DNA of 64,000 bases from Doryteuthis pealeii (Eukaryota > Mollusca > Cephalopoda > Myopsida > Loliginidae): assembly GCA_023376005.1 (NCBI GenBank), contig CM042157.1:86390306-86454305 (forward strand), in the 5' to 3' direction. Position 1 is the first letter of the stretch; every line of letters starts with the position of its first letter. Both the position numbers and the translations under genes were made by a program. This document shows positions 21,335 through 31,514 of the stretch, one piece after another. Below the pieces are notes generated by a model. It worked only from the letters and a program-made list of their open reading frames with translations, did no database searches and had not been told where the DNA came from.

Positions 21335-22135
21335 TATTTAGATTATTCGGACTATTGTTACATAATTATTAGATTCCTAATGATTATTTACAGTAGTGTA
21401 GAAATCAAAATGGCTGTTATAAGTCGCAGCCCACGACCTTGAAGGTTGAATGTCAAGGCTTGACCTCAGTCCTAACCTTTCGGTGGATACCGTGAGAATC
21501 GGTGGAGAAGACCCTCTTCCGGTTTAGATTAGAAATAGATTTTAGTCAGTCGGCAAGAAACCACGACGGTGGTGAGTCGTGTTAACACGCTCCGACTCGA
21601 TCCGCGCAGGTAGTCTGGTGGGGATTTCCAATAAAATATGATCAAAGTAAATCGAAGTCGTGTGTTATTATCTAAAAACTACCAATGACACAGGGCTTCT
21701 GATAAAGAGAAATCCTCAATGGAAGACCAGACACGAAGTCACCCAAGACGAAGTCCAAACGCTAGCAAAGACGCTAGAAGAAGAACCTAAGATAGAAGAT
21801 GAACAGAAGAAGAATAGAAGTAAGTAAAGAGGTATACAACACTATTGTTCTCGTCTTTATAATCATCTATACAACGTTTCGGCCTATTTGTCACACTCAG
21901 GACCCTTCACAGAATTTTGAACCAATTCCTTTATTGAATCCATTGGGGGGTAGATTGTTCCATTAAATATGACCGGGTACAAGGGTTAAGCTTTGAAGGG
22001 TCCCGAGTCCAACAAGAAACACCTGAAGAACGCTGAAGAGCGCACTGGGCATAACATTGTGTATACAACAATAAAGAGGGGGAAAACAGTCTGAAAAATC
22101 TAAATAATACAAATTATGAAGCCTCATCTAAAGAT
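21335..22135. mobile_element. Foldback element family D, split by a solo LTR
   Basis: The left arm begins at 21335 (TTAGATTATTCGG), is interrupted at 21356 and resumes at 21842 (TTGTTCTCGTCTTTAT, 'caacgtttcggcc'). The inverted right arm (GAGTCCAACAAGAAACACC, CAACAATAAAG) ends near 22135. The tRNA-like centre is deleted. Confidence 0.75.
21356..21841 (+). mobile_element. Solo LTR (486 bp) with CTAT target duplication
   Basis: Starts TGTTAC and ends TACAACA (TG...CA with inverted TGTT/AACA). CTAT lies on both sides (21352-21355 and 21842-21845), and removing the LTR plus one copy restores the uninterrupted foldback arm. An AATAAA signal lies near 21627. No internal retroviral coding remains. 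Its relative at 4061-4770 is more degraded. Confidence 0.82.
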
Positions 22136-22211
22136 ATGAATTCAAAGACAATTGATTGACATTTGTTGACGTCAGGATGTTGTTAAAGACGGAAATATAT
22201 CACTTACAGGT

Positions 22212-22212
<1 letters not shown>

Positions 22213-22276
<64 letters not shown>
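22213..22276. repeat. (CA)n/(TA)n microsatellite
   Basis: CA tract then TA tract directly abutting the 5' end of the Helitron-like element at 22272. Confidence 0.93.
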
Positions 22277-22283
<7 letters not shown>

Positions 22284-22909
22284 AGAGATTGTGGGTTTGT
22301 CAGTCTGTAACCGAAACTATATTACTATACAAGTCACAATTCCCTTTGTTATTTACATCACATTCTCCGTGATTTTATTTTTTATTTAAACCTCAATTAT
22401 TAATAAAATTGTTTTACGTTATTAATTGTTGACCATATCGACATACTAATAACATACAATTGTATTTATATATACAACAAAATAGCCGTTTACAGTATGA
22501 ATGGGAAGGCTAATTTGCATATTGATATTAGAAATTTGATTTTAATAAATATATGCTTAGTATTATTGATTTCTAATTGTTTGGTTTTATCTTATGAATA
22601 TGAGCAAAAATCTCGGGGATAAATCTTAAAAGAAATCCATTAAAAAGAAGAAATAACTGTAATTTTATTCTTTACTTCCTGTTTTAACTAAATAGTTAAA
22701 TTAGGAAAATTTACCAATGAAAGACGGGAGAAACGGAAAATGATGGAAGAGTTAGTTTCAAGGTTGTTCTATTTTTCAATCATACCCCCTCTGTTCAAAA
22801 TCCTTTTATCTGCATTCTTATTCAGTTTCATTAGCCTTTCTAATTTAATATGATATTTTATCATATTAAAACTTAAATACTTGCACCCGGAGGTGCATAT
22901 ATTTGCTAG
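22272..22909 (+). mobile_element. Helitron-like element, family G, 5' end eroded into (TA)n
   Basis: Co-linear with 8661-9288. The initial TC is lost in the TA tract (TATTATAATAGAGATTG remains). The 3' hairpin has lost one G (GCACCCGGAGGTGC) and the end is GCTAG before T. Confidence 0.8.
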
Positions 22910-22916
22910 TATATAT

Positions 22917-23380
22917 AATAAACATAGTTTTCAACATGTATTGCATTATCAACTGCCTTCAAAAAAATTCTATCACAATTACGCACAAGGCTTCAAACAC
23001 ACTATAAAAAAACCTTTATTTCACTATGCCTGAGCGAGGCTAAATTTATAGTAAAAAAATATTAAAAAAAATTTAAAAGAATTTCAAGCAATCTCACCGA
23101 GCGCAAAATCAAACGGACTTACAACACCACGGAAACACACGGAATTAGCCGATTGAAAAAACTTTCAACATTTTCCAGCGTTCATTCAACGTCTCAATCA
23201 ACAGTTGATCACACCAGTGTGAGATAAGTACTATTAAAAACACCTAGTACTTTTAAAAACTTCTAACAACTCTGAAGATGGAATTTTATTCCGAAAGTAT
23301 GTTAGAAAAAAAAGAAAAAAAAGGTAAATAAACATAGTTTTCAACATATATTGCATTGTCAACTGCCTTCAAAAAAATTC

Positions 23381-23386
<6 letters not shown>
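22917..23386 (+). mobile_element. Hammerhead repeat flanked by ~57-bp direct repeats
   Basis: AAACATAGTTTTCAACATGT...CTTCAAAAAAATTCTAT occurs at 22920-22976 and again at 23331-23386. Between them is about 350 bp with a hammerhead-like core at 23272. Direct repeats that bound a ribozyme segment resemble retrozyme or Penelope pLTR organisation. No coding is seen. Confidence 0.55.
23261..23308 (+). ncRNA. Hammerhead-like core, stem III missing
   Basis: CTGAAGA at 23272-23278, stem II GGAATTTTATTCC, GAA at 23293-23295. The flanks CTAACA and TGTTAG pair, but AGT then pairs straight with ACT, leaving no stem III or cleavage position. Probably an inactive deletion variant. Confidence 0.5.

Positions 23387-23460
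<74 letters not shown>
23385..23460. repeat. (TA)n/(TG)n microsatellite
   Basis: TA tract 23385-23428 followed by TG tract to 23460. Confidence 0.95.
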
Positions 23461-23462
<2 letters not shown>

Positions 23463-23577
23463 AGTAAGATATGTGGAACAAAGGAACAAAACTCAGTTCG
23501 CCTGTCGGATCTACTCAAATCCTCCGTCCTCTTATATATACATATTATCCCCGGCTAGAAGTAGTTGCTAAGTCTAG

Positions 23578-23620
23578 CCACACTGACGAGACGTGAAACG
23601 TCAAAACACGGTGTCTGTGG
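23578..23620 (+). ncRNA. Hammerhead ribozyme-like, strong helices, G12A
   Basis: Stem I CCACA (23578-23582) with TGTGG (23616-23620); core CTGACGA; stem II GACGT/ACGTC around GAA; stem III ACA/TGT; position 17 is C after GU, the preferred GUC site. GAA reads AAA (23603-23605), so G12 is changed and activity is expected to be low. Confidence 0.7.
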
Positions 23621-23759
23621 ATGACTATTATATGCTCCCCAAAACCCGGTAGAACTTTCTAGAAGGGACTTTACCGAACTTTCAACATTTGGCGTAAGGC
23701 AATACTCGTCTGTGGTTTAGGGATTTGAATTCTCTGGTGATAACATATATACTGATGTA

Positions 23760-23872
23760 TTGGAAGCGCGTGGTGTGATGGTTAAAGTCATGGGAAATGG
23801 ACTCGTCGCCCCGAGTTCAAATCCTGGATGTGGTAATTGCATTTCACTTAGCGCTAATACAGACGAACTTGT

Positions 23873-23878
<6 letters not shown>
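23760..23878 (+). mobile_element. tRNA-Gln-like SINE (family B), 3'-truncated
   Basis: Good head: GGAAGCGCGTGGTGTGATGG (A box) and CGAGTTCAAATCCTGG (B box), then CTTAGCGCTAATAC. It breaks off before the rest of the body. Confidence 0.8.
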
Positions 23879-23934
<56 letters not shown>

Positions 23935-23937
23935 TAT
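23878..23937. repeat. (GA)n microsatellite
   Basis: GA repeats with one irregularity. Confidence 0.95.
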
Positions 23938-24060
23938 TCGTTGTAAGTATTTTTTATAAACTATATATATGTGTGTTATAAAAAAAAAAAAAAAGATACA
24001 CATCTCTCTCACTCTATATATATATATCCATCTATCTCTCTATGTCTCTCTCTCTCTCTC

Positions 24061-24223
24061 ACGCACAGGGCGGTCTTCCGATCTATAGCTCTGCTGATGA
24101 GGCCTAATAGTCCGAAATGTACATACAGAGATTGATTTTTCTCGATTTGTTTAGCCATACATTTAAATAGGTATTCCCGCCTAATTCATTATTAATTAAT
24201 TAATTTTCAAAATTAGGTACGAC

Positions 24224-24230
<7 letters not shown>
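24061..24230 (+). mobile_element. Family E hammerhead repeat (linker + ribozyme + body)
   Basis: Begins in the SINE linker (CGCACAGGGCGGTCTTCC) and runs through the ribozyme and the AT-rich body to GTACGACTCC, then a (TA)n tract. The tRNA-Val-like head is missing. Confidence 0.8.
24089..24130 (+). ncRNA. Hammerhead ribozyme, type I, one stem II change
   Basis: Same helices as 10906-10947: CTCTG/CAGAG stem I, CTGATGA, GAA, ATGTACAT, A17. Stem II has GGCC against GTCC, giving one mismatch. All core residues are conserved. Confidence 0.83.

Positions 24231-24310
<80 letters not shown>
24228..24310. repeat. (TA)n/(GA)n microsatellite
   Basis: TA tract 24228-24281 followed by GA tract to 24310. 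Confidence 0.95.
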
Positions 24311-24312
<2 letters not shown>

Positions 24313-24380
24313 AATGAGTGATAGGTCGGTGAGAGATTGTCATAGATATCCGTGCTACTAGCACGACCTGATGATGATGA
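24311..24380 (+). pseudogene. LINE 3' terminus (last ~20 codons and GAT tail)
   Basis: GAGAGATTGTCATAGATATC and CTGATGATGATGA match the end of the LINE copies at 29584 and 52604. Only the 3' end was integrated or kept. The following 24381-24850 is unassigned. Confidence 0.6.
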
Positions 24381-24853
24381 GTATATAAATAAAGTACGTA
24401 GATTATATGTTAAAGAACTGGCGTGTTTACGAGATGAGCCAGAGTCCTTGCCCCCCAATTTAGATGCAACCTGCATATTGAGATATTTCGAAATGTAAAC
24501 CGGCCACTGAATTGTGCCAGACGATTCTTCGCCATTTGCAACGGTTCATGCGATTCGGTTTCGCATCAATACAGAACAAATAGAAAACAATGTTCCGGTT
24601 GGTTGACTTTGCCCTGCTTGAACACTCTGCTGATAACTCTCTGCTTGGTCAACCTGTTTGCTTTCTGCTAGGTAATTGTCAGATTGATTTCAGCTGTAGT
24701 GCGTTACAACAAAGGTTCCCGATCGATTGTTTATACACATGAATTAAAAATAAATAATAAATAAAGAACAAAAAGGAAATCTTATGTATCTGTGTTTCTA
24801 CTTGATCACTGAATTTGAACAATATCTACATGGCTTAGGTTCGAGAAAATAAG

Positions 24854-25437
24854 GTAATTTATGAGGAAGACCGTCCCGGTCTCCTGCCTCAAAACTTGCT
24901 ACCGGTGATTGCTGAAGAAACCAACCCAGCTACGATTGAAGTCTGTAGCCGAAGCAGTGTCACTTGAAAGTAAACAATCAACTTGGTGCGTTTTGTTTTT
25001 TTTTTTGTTTTTTTCGACATTCACTTACATATAAAAAAATCCAAAAACGTTTATTTTTTTCGGTATTTTCATTTTATTTTAATATATTTATTTCCAACAA
25101 TCAATTATAAGTAAAAAAAAATGAAAATATTTAAATATTAAACTCTTGTTTATTTAAACTAAAAACAAAATATTTTAAAATATAAAAGAATATCTAAATA
25201 CTCAGATTTTCTTTTATTCATGTTTGTTTAACAAACATGAATAAAAGAAAATCTGAGTATTTAGATATTCTTTTAGATTTTAATAAAATAAAAAAACTAT
25301 CTATCTATCTAGTCGTCTTCATATCTATCTATTGCTTCGGCTACGGACTTCAATCGTAGCTGGGGTTGGTTTTTCACCACTCACCGTTAGCAAGTTTTGA
25401 GGCAGGAGACCGGGACGGTCTTCCTCATAAATTACCG
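24854..25437. repeat. Inverted repeat, ~105-bp arms, with nested palindrome
   Basis: 24854-24960 (GAGGAAGACCGTCCCGGTC, AAACTTGCTA, CCAGCTACGATTGAAGTC) is repeated inverted at 25333-25437. Between them lies a second perfect palindrome (25193-25274). The arms resemble no other family in the window. Confidence 0.8.
25193..25274. repeat. Perfect palindrome, ~40-bp arms, almost no spacer
   Basis: GAATATCTAAATACTCAG and its reverse complement flank a GTTTGTTTAACAAAC-like centre. Nearly perfect arms without a loop are rarely stable, so a recent origin or an assembly fold-back are both possible. Confidence 0.85.
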
Positions 25438-25856
25438 GAAATAAGATTAAAGGGGTGGTCAACGTTGATTGCAGGTCTGTTTTTGGCTTGTAAGACGAAT
25501 AAAGGACAGGCAGCCACAGTAATATCGTGGTAGTTGGTGCGCTGACACGTTGTGTATTGTATATAACTTCTACATCATAATACATTTGTATGTTGTATAT
25601 AACTTCTTAAACATATACATTCTTTATATGTTGTATATATAAATATATATGCCCTTTTCCCAGTCTGTCTATATCTGTAAAGTCTTCAAATAATGTTCTA
25701 GACCAACACCTGTGGTACCACCATCCACCATTCTGACACTCCCCATCTAGAGAGAAGAAAATCCACTAACCACCCCCAACCACCCCTCTCCCTACTGGCG
25801 ACCTTCTGTTTTAGCATTTTGAGAATGTCCATCATTGAAGCGAGTACTGTATCCAG

Positions 25857-25902
25857 GTCTTGAAGATGGTCTAATAAGAGACCGAAACGTTGCATAGTCG
25901 AC
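25857..25902 (+). ncRNA. Hammerhead-like ribozyme with GUC site, C3 is U
   Basis: Stem I GTC (25857-25859) with GAC (25900-25902). Core TTGAAGA (U3). Stem II GGTCT (25868-25872) with AGACC (25879-25883). GAA at 25884-25886. Stem III AC/GT with an 8-nt loop. Position 17 is C (GUC). U3 faces G8, so the core pair would be a wobble. About 70 bp downstream is TGTCGGATTAACCTCC, seen after other ribozyme repeats. Confidence 0.65.
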
Positions 25903-26155
25903 AATAAACATCCAGTTTCCATAAAATCCCGTGTTTGTCTACCTTTCTCCACATACTGTCGGATTAACCTCCTCACATTTCTCCCATATATAAATATATT
26001 ATTTATAAATAAATATGTTTATAAATAAATTTAATAAAATTTTCTTGAGCCACTTGTTTGTCTTATTCTTATATACGTCGACAACCTTTAAACACAGAGA
26101 TAGTATTTCCGTTGTGTGACTATGTTGCATAATATTATATATATATATATATATA

Positions 26156-26626
26156 TGAATATGATATAATGAAAAAACAAAAGATGTTTACAACTGAAAT
26201 AGGCTCATTAGGAGAGAAGTGTGCAAAACCGTTTCGGGGCCAAATCTCTCGACGGTTTTAAAAAGCAACACCGGCCCATTCTCAACTAATATGAGACCCT
26301 TTCGCATTATAATGCATCGACCGCACGTGGGTCGGTCATCACCAAAAATAAGACAGGGTAAATGACCATTATTAATTCCAACGTTTGACTAGCAGCGTTC
26401 TGTTTTTACTAACGGTCATTTTCCCTGTCTTATTTTTGTTGATGACCGACTCACGTGCGGTCGATGCATTATAATGCGAAAGGGTCCTCATATTAGTTGA
26501 GGATGGGCCGGTGTTGCTTTTTAAAACCGTCGAGAGATTTGGCCCCGAAACGGTTTGCACACTTCTCTCCTGATGAGCCTATTTCAGTTGTAAACATCTT
26601 TTGTTTTTTCATTATATCATATTCAT
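26156..26626. repeat. Large palindrome, ~215-bp arms
   Basis: Arms 26156-26372 and 26414-26626 are complementary with few differences (CATTATAATGCATCGACC..., CACGTG, CGAAACGG). The right end continues to CTGTCGGATTAATTTCC, the motif found beyond other ribozyme elements. CTGATGAG occurs at 26569 but a proper GAA partner is lacking. Confidence 0.88.
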
Positions 26627-26654
26627 ACTGTCGGATTAATTTCCATTTTATTTT

Positions 26655-26704
26655 CACACACACACACACACACACACCACACACACACATACATATATAT
26701 ATAT
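26655..26704. repeat. (CA)n/(TA)n microsatellite
   Basis: CA tract 26655-26690, then TA. Confidence 0.9.
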
Positions 26705-26811
26705 TTAATTATTTTGATTAATTATTTAATTTAATTTAATTAATTTTTTTTTCCTCATATTCAACATTGCATTTTTTTTTCTCTCCAAACCGTCGGACAT
26801 ACCTTGAGAAA

Positions 26812-26837
26812 GGGTGAAGGTTCACCCGAAATATCGG
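26812..26837 (+). ncRNA. Hammerhead relic with U3/A8 core
   Basis: TTGAGAA (26814-26820) in the CUGANGA position (U3, A8), strong stem II GGGTG/CACCC, GAA at 26828-26830, ATAT stem III, C17, and two-base stem I (CC/GG). Probably inactive, but the two core changes are mutually complementary. Confidence 0.45.
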
Positions 26838-26963
26838 AAAAGATTAAACCAGAAACAGAGCAACGGTTGAATATATAAATAATCTGATTTTTGTTCTGTT
26901 TGTCTTGTTTTTGTTCTTATTTCCAATGCTTTAAAAAGACCAAACAAAAAACGTTCACAAGAT

Positions 26964-26965
<2 letters not shown>

Positions 26966-27024
<59 letters not shown>
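26966..27024. repeat. (CA)n microsatellite
   Basis: CA repeats ending in a short TA tract. Confidence 0.95.
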
Positions 27025-27115
27025 GCCCTAAGAGCATTAAGCGAAACTAATAGTAGGTTCGTCTGACTCATTAGATTTATCTTTATTATTTGCTCTACTT
27101 AGGTATTGAGCACTT
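27025..27115 (+). mobile_element. Degraded hammerhead repeat with TATTGAGCAC box
   Basis: CCCTAAGAGC...GCGAAACTAATAGTAGG keeps the outline CU-AAGA, stem II, GAA, stem III, A17, GG, with one core base deleted. The box TGCTCTACTTAGGTATTGAGC follows at 27091-27111. Confidence 0.45.
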
Positions 27116-27349
27116 TTTACTTATTAGCTTATTCTCCTAGCGGTTATATGAATATATATATATATCTTATATACATATTTATACATATAAATTGTTTTTT
27201 TTTCTTTTGGCCAAATACTGTACCAATAGATTACTTTTTGTTGGTACGACTATCTTGGTCTTTTCTTTTTTCCCAAAAATTTTTTCTTCCCGGTTTATGT
27301 TTGGTAGTATATTTTTACAATCAAACTATTTGCTGTTTTTTTTCTCCCC

Positions 27350-27373
27350 GCGAGGATTTACCAACACGCTTGG

Positions 27374-27427
<54 letters not shown>

Positions 27428-27536
27428 ATATACCAAGCGTGTTGGTATATTATATATATATATATATATACTTCTCACCACGAGGATATATATATATATA
27501 TTATTTCTCACCACGAGGATTTACCAACACACTTGG

Positions 27537-27600
<64 letters not shown>
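27350..27600. repeat. (TA)n tracts with repeated palindromic TACCAACACGCTTGGTA units
   Basis: GAGGATTTACCAACACGCTTGG occurs at about 27352 and 27514, with an inverted TACCAAGCGTGTTGGTA near 27431, each followed by long TA tracts. Sequence 27601-27870 after it is unassigned. Confidence 0.85.
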
Positions 27601-27869
27601 TTCAACCAGTTATTATATCACTGAATAGATATTATATGTATATTTATAAGTAACTTCGTGAGTCCTCATCTTTATACATGAAGAATCTTTTTAAGGAAAC
27701 TGATGACTAAAATTTATTTTCGTTTTTACTTTCGCTTTTGCGTGAGGATTCCTTATATCAGAAGAAAAAAATAAACAAGTTCGCTCCATTCAACTTTGTG
27801 CGAAATGTATTCATAATTTTGCGGGTAAACCAAAAAGAAAACCATTCTTTCATATAAAGTAATATTTGT

Positions 27870-28131
27870 CTTTTTGTCTTTCTGTTTCTCTATTTCTTTG
27901 TTTCTATCTCTTCTTCTCTCTCTACTTTTCCCCTCTCATTGTCTCATTGTCTCGTTGTCATACACTTTAGCTCACTATCTCTTTCTCTCTCTTTCTTTTT
28001 ATCTCACTATCTTATCTATCTATCTATCTACCTGTATATATGTGCGTCTATCGGTCTGTCTTTCTATCTATATATATATCCATCTATCTGTTATCTCTAT
28101 CTGTTATCTGTTTCAGTCTGTTTCTTGCTTA

Positions 28132-28184
<53 letters not shown>

Positions 28185-28190
28185 AATACA

Positions 28191-28227
<37 letters not shown>

Positions 28228-28228
28228 A

Positions 28229-28318
<90 letters not shown>

Positions 28319-28347
28319 AATCTATCTATCTATCTATCTATCTATCA

Positions 28348-28387
<40 letters not shown>

Positions 28388-28388
28388 A

Positions 28389-28428
<40 letters not shown>

Positions 28429-28436
28429 AATACACA

Positions 28437-28471
<35 letters not shown>

Positions 28472-28475
28472 TCAA

Positions 28476-28511
<36 letters not shown>

Positions 28512-28521
28512 AATACTATCA

Positions 28522-28553
<32 letters not shown>

Positions 28554-28561
28554 AATACACA

Positions 28562-28601
<40 letters not shown>

Positions 28602-28679
28602 AATACACATATCTATCTATCTATCTATCTATCTATCAATACAATATCTATCTATCTATCTATCTATATCTCAATACAA

Positions 28680-28719
<40 letters not shown>

Positions 28720-28724
28720 AATCA

Positions 28725-28756
<32 letters not shown>

Positions 28757-28758
28757 AA

Positions 28759-28794
<36 letters not shown>

Positions 28795-28837
28795 AATACA
28801 CATATCTATCTATCTATCTATCTATCTATCAATACAA

Positions 28838-28880
<43 letters not shown>

Positions 28881-29035
28881 ATATCTATCTATCTATCTAT
28901 CTATCAATACACATATCTATCTATCTATCTATCTATATATATATATCTATCTATCAATACACATATCTATCTATCTATCTATCTTTCTATCTATCAATAC
29001 GCGTATCTATCTATCTATTTATCTATCCGTGTATG
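27870..29035. repeat. (TATC)n microsatellite array, >1 kb
   Basis: CT-rich lead-in to about 28010, then TATC repeats broken by regular CAATACACATATC and CATATC interruptions spaced about 45-60 bp apart. Three frames stay open for over 340 codons purely because of the period. Confidence 0.97.
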
Positions 29036-29054
29036 AATCTCATTCAGTCTATTC

Positions 29055-29425
29055 CTAAAACCATCAATGAGGCTTAACATATTAATTATGAGTCCTACGA
29101 AAAGAAACTGGTGTAAAACAAGCAAAATTCTTGAAAGTGATACCAATTGAATGGTTCTGAACAGACTGGATCTAGCTATTTCATTCTTTTTATATGTTTA
29201 AAACTTTTTGAACGAGTCTCTTATCTATCTATGAGAGAAAAAAATGGATACAAAATCCGACAGTGTAATGAAGTATAAAGTTTTGAAAAAACAACAAAAT
29301 TAAGTCAAAGATTGGCTTACAAATAGCCGACGCTAAAGCGTTTCGGTTTTAATAAAACATCAACGAGGCTTAATATAGTAATTATGAGTCATACGAAAAG
29401 AAATTGGTGTAAAACAAGCAACATT
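29055..29425 (-). mobile_element. Repeat bounded by ~70-bp direct repeats with hammerhead-like junction
   Basis: CATCAATGAGGCTTAACATA...GGTGTAAAACAAGCAA occurs at 29061-29130 and again at 29349-29420. The minus-strand fold at 29325-29370 lies in the second repeat. The layout resembles 22917-23386. Confidence 0.5.
29325..29370 (-). ncRNA. Three-way junction resembling a hammerhead, core diverged
   Basis: Stem I AGCC/GGCT, stem II formed by GTTTTAATAAAAC, GAA present, stem III ACGC/GCGT, C17 after GU. The CUGANGA side is replaced by an unrelated 8-9 nt segment, so the catalytic core is absent. Confidence 0.35.
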
Positions 29426-29583
29426 TTCAGAGCCTCAATTTGCGATATTGTAATCTGGTTTTGTCTGTAAAATGAGTTGTAGAGCATCCCTACAACTAAA
29501 AATTGGTTTATCAAAGACCAAGATCATAAAGTGAACCAATTTTAAGTTACAAATTTGAAAAATTCTAACTGATGTTGTAGCTT

Positions 29584-30198
29584 CGATTAAGATAATGTCC
29601 ACACTCAACGGCAAGCCTCTTAAACCAGTAGAACAATTCACGTGCCTAGGTGGTAATATCTCCTCCACAGAGAGCGATGTTAATACACAAATAGCAAAGG
29701 CATGGTCGGCCACAAATAGTTTATCAGTCATATGGAGGTCCAATCTCCCTGGCAAGCTGAAGCGACAGTTCTTCCAGGCTGTGGTTGTGTCGGTGCTGCT
29801 GTATGGCTGCACCACCTGGACCCTAACAAAGCGTGTTGAGAATAAGCTAGATGGGAGCTGCACAAAAATTGAATAAGTCGTGGAAACAGCACCCTACAAG
29901 GAAACAGCTGTACGGTCACTTACCTCCCATCTCACAAACTATCCGAGTGAGACGGACAAGGCATGCAGGACACTGCTGGAGAAACAAGGATGAACTCATA
30001 AGCGACGTTCTCCTGTGGAAGCCAACACATGGACATGCAAGTGTGGGGCGCCCAGCAAGGACCTACATTGACCAGTTATGTGAAGATGCTGGCTGCTCCG
30101 CAGAGGAGCTTCCAGGTGCAAGGAATGATAGGGAAGGTTGGCGAAAGATTGTCATGGATACCCGTGCTGCATGCGCGACATGATGATGATGATGATGA
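29584..30198 (+). pseudogene. LINE reverse transcriptase C-terminus, 5'-truncated, one frameshift
   Basis: From 29595 the peptide includes EQFTCLGGNISS, AKAWSATNSLSVIWRS and VSVLLYGCTTWTLTKR. A small deletion near 29862-29870 (GCACAAAAATTGAAT, against a longer sequence at 52872) shifts the frame. The second frame continues NKSWKQHPTRKQLYGHLPP, DELISDVLLWKPTHGHASVG and ends ATRAACAT-like before a (GAT)n tail. The catalytic YxDD is not included. Same family as 12793-13280 and 52604-53192. Confidence 0.82.
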
Positions 30199-30712
30199 TC
30201 TATCTCATTGTTTTAATATCATTTTTGAACGACCCTCATATATAAGTGTAACATTAGAAAATTTCAAAAAATAATTTAAGATAGTTAGTGACGGATATGT
30301 GCAAAATAATCTGTGGGTAGCATGATACCCTCGGACAGCATCGGTTGATGACCTTTGGTCAACAATATCACGTGACTAGACGTGACAGTGCTGTGGTCAC
30401 CCCGACGTCTCAATAATCTTGTGATTCATATAATGATAGCTGATTTTTTTTGTTGTTTTTTTTTGTTGATATTCAGATAATATTTTTTATTGTTATCGTT
30501 TTGGCTGAAACCTTAGGCGATTGTAACGACGTGAAACATAAATCTGTCCAAGTGTTTGGTCGTAGTTTATGCTTGTTTGGTTAAACAGTGATAAGTCTTT
30601 ATTGATGTTTAATGTTTTTTGGGTCCATGTAAAATGATATCTTTATGATGTTGGGGGTCGTTAGATATTGATAGGTTGGCTATTTGCCTTTGAGAAGTCT
30701 TGGCGGGAGAAG

Positions 30713-31293
30713 ATTTGGTTTGGTTTGATTTTGTTTTACGGCATATCAACCTCAGTGGGTCATTTAATGCCGATAAAGTTTTGAAATAAATCAATTCTTA
30801 ATGGATAATACAATTTCGTTTATCAACTCAAGTTTTTCTATTTAGCCCATAGATGGGACCATAACAGGTACTACCACTCCGGGTCAGAGTGGATCAGGGA
30901 GCAATGGTGATGAAGGGGTGCTCCACATTCCCCAAATCTCCAAAACTGGAAACTCACCATCAGATAGAGTTTAACGTCATTCCAAGGACACGTAGACCCG
31001 CAGCCACCGCCTTCTAGCACCCATATGATAAAAGGGGTTGGGGCTTGCCATAAAGGGCAATAGGGTTGGGGAAATCATATAGATGCTAGGGCTTGACGTG
31101 ACCAGCCCATTGATCGGAGGAGGCCTCTCCGACCGCCCGTCTAACTCAAGATAGGGCCAAAGTGGAGTATTGCAAGTCATGAACTGCTCATCCACCTGGG
31201 CTCTATCCTTAAGCATCACGGGTCACCACCCACGGCCAACAGAGTGCAGAGGTGCAGTCGGTGTATTCTAACACCCCAGGCGACAGAGCGGTG
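30713..31293 (-). mobile_element. Family A retroposon (minus), full length
   Basis: Tail TTGTTTTACGGCATATCAAC at the plus-strand start and CACCGCTCTGTCGCC at the 5' end (31293). A ~28-bp deletion removes part of the GGCCACCTG region. Flanking GGGAGAAG and GGAGGAGAG are at best a decayed target duplication. Sequence 30285-30700 before it is unassigned. Confidence 0.8.
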
Positions 31294-31332
31294 GGAGGAG
31301 AGTTCTACTTTTAGAGGATTAGTTGGGATTTG

Positions 31333-31410
31333 AGGCATGTCAACCCATTGGGTTATTTCATGCCGAAGACGTTTTTTGTTTTACTCTGATTCTTGATAGG
31401 TATTCAATTT
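31333..31410 (-). repeat. Family A-like tail, diverged subfamily
   Basis: GCATGTCAACCCATTGGGTT and ATGCCGAAGACGTTTT match the diverged copy at 32990-33275. Confidence 0.5.
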
Positions 31411-31514
31411 TAAAAAAGAAACTCAAATCGAAATATTATTTCTAGCATTTTTTCTTGCTAATCAAATACTAATTATCTATAATAATATGTTTATCAAGTT
31501 ACTTTCTTATCTAT

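Noticed and set aside
24866..24920. Hammerhead-like phrase ATGAGGA with AGACC/GGTCT stem
   Set aside because: No GAA after stem II and no stem I or III.
26569..26600. CTGATGAG at the right arm of the 470-bp palindrome as an active ribozyme
   Set aside because: The GAA is replaced by GTAA and neither type I nor permuted folds give all three stems.
27874..29077. Open frames of more than 340 codons
   Set aside because: They come from the TATC period, which lacks stop codons in three frames; the peptide is Ser/Ile/Tyr/Leu repeats only.
29435..29863. 142-codon open frame on the minus strand
   Set aside because: It is antisense to the LINE RT pseudogene, whose plus-strand frame has recognisable RT-family peptides.
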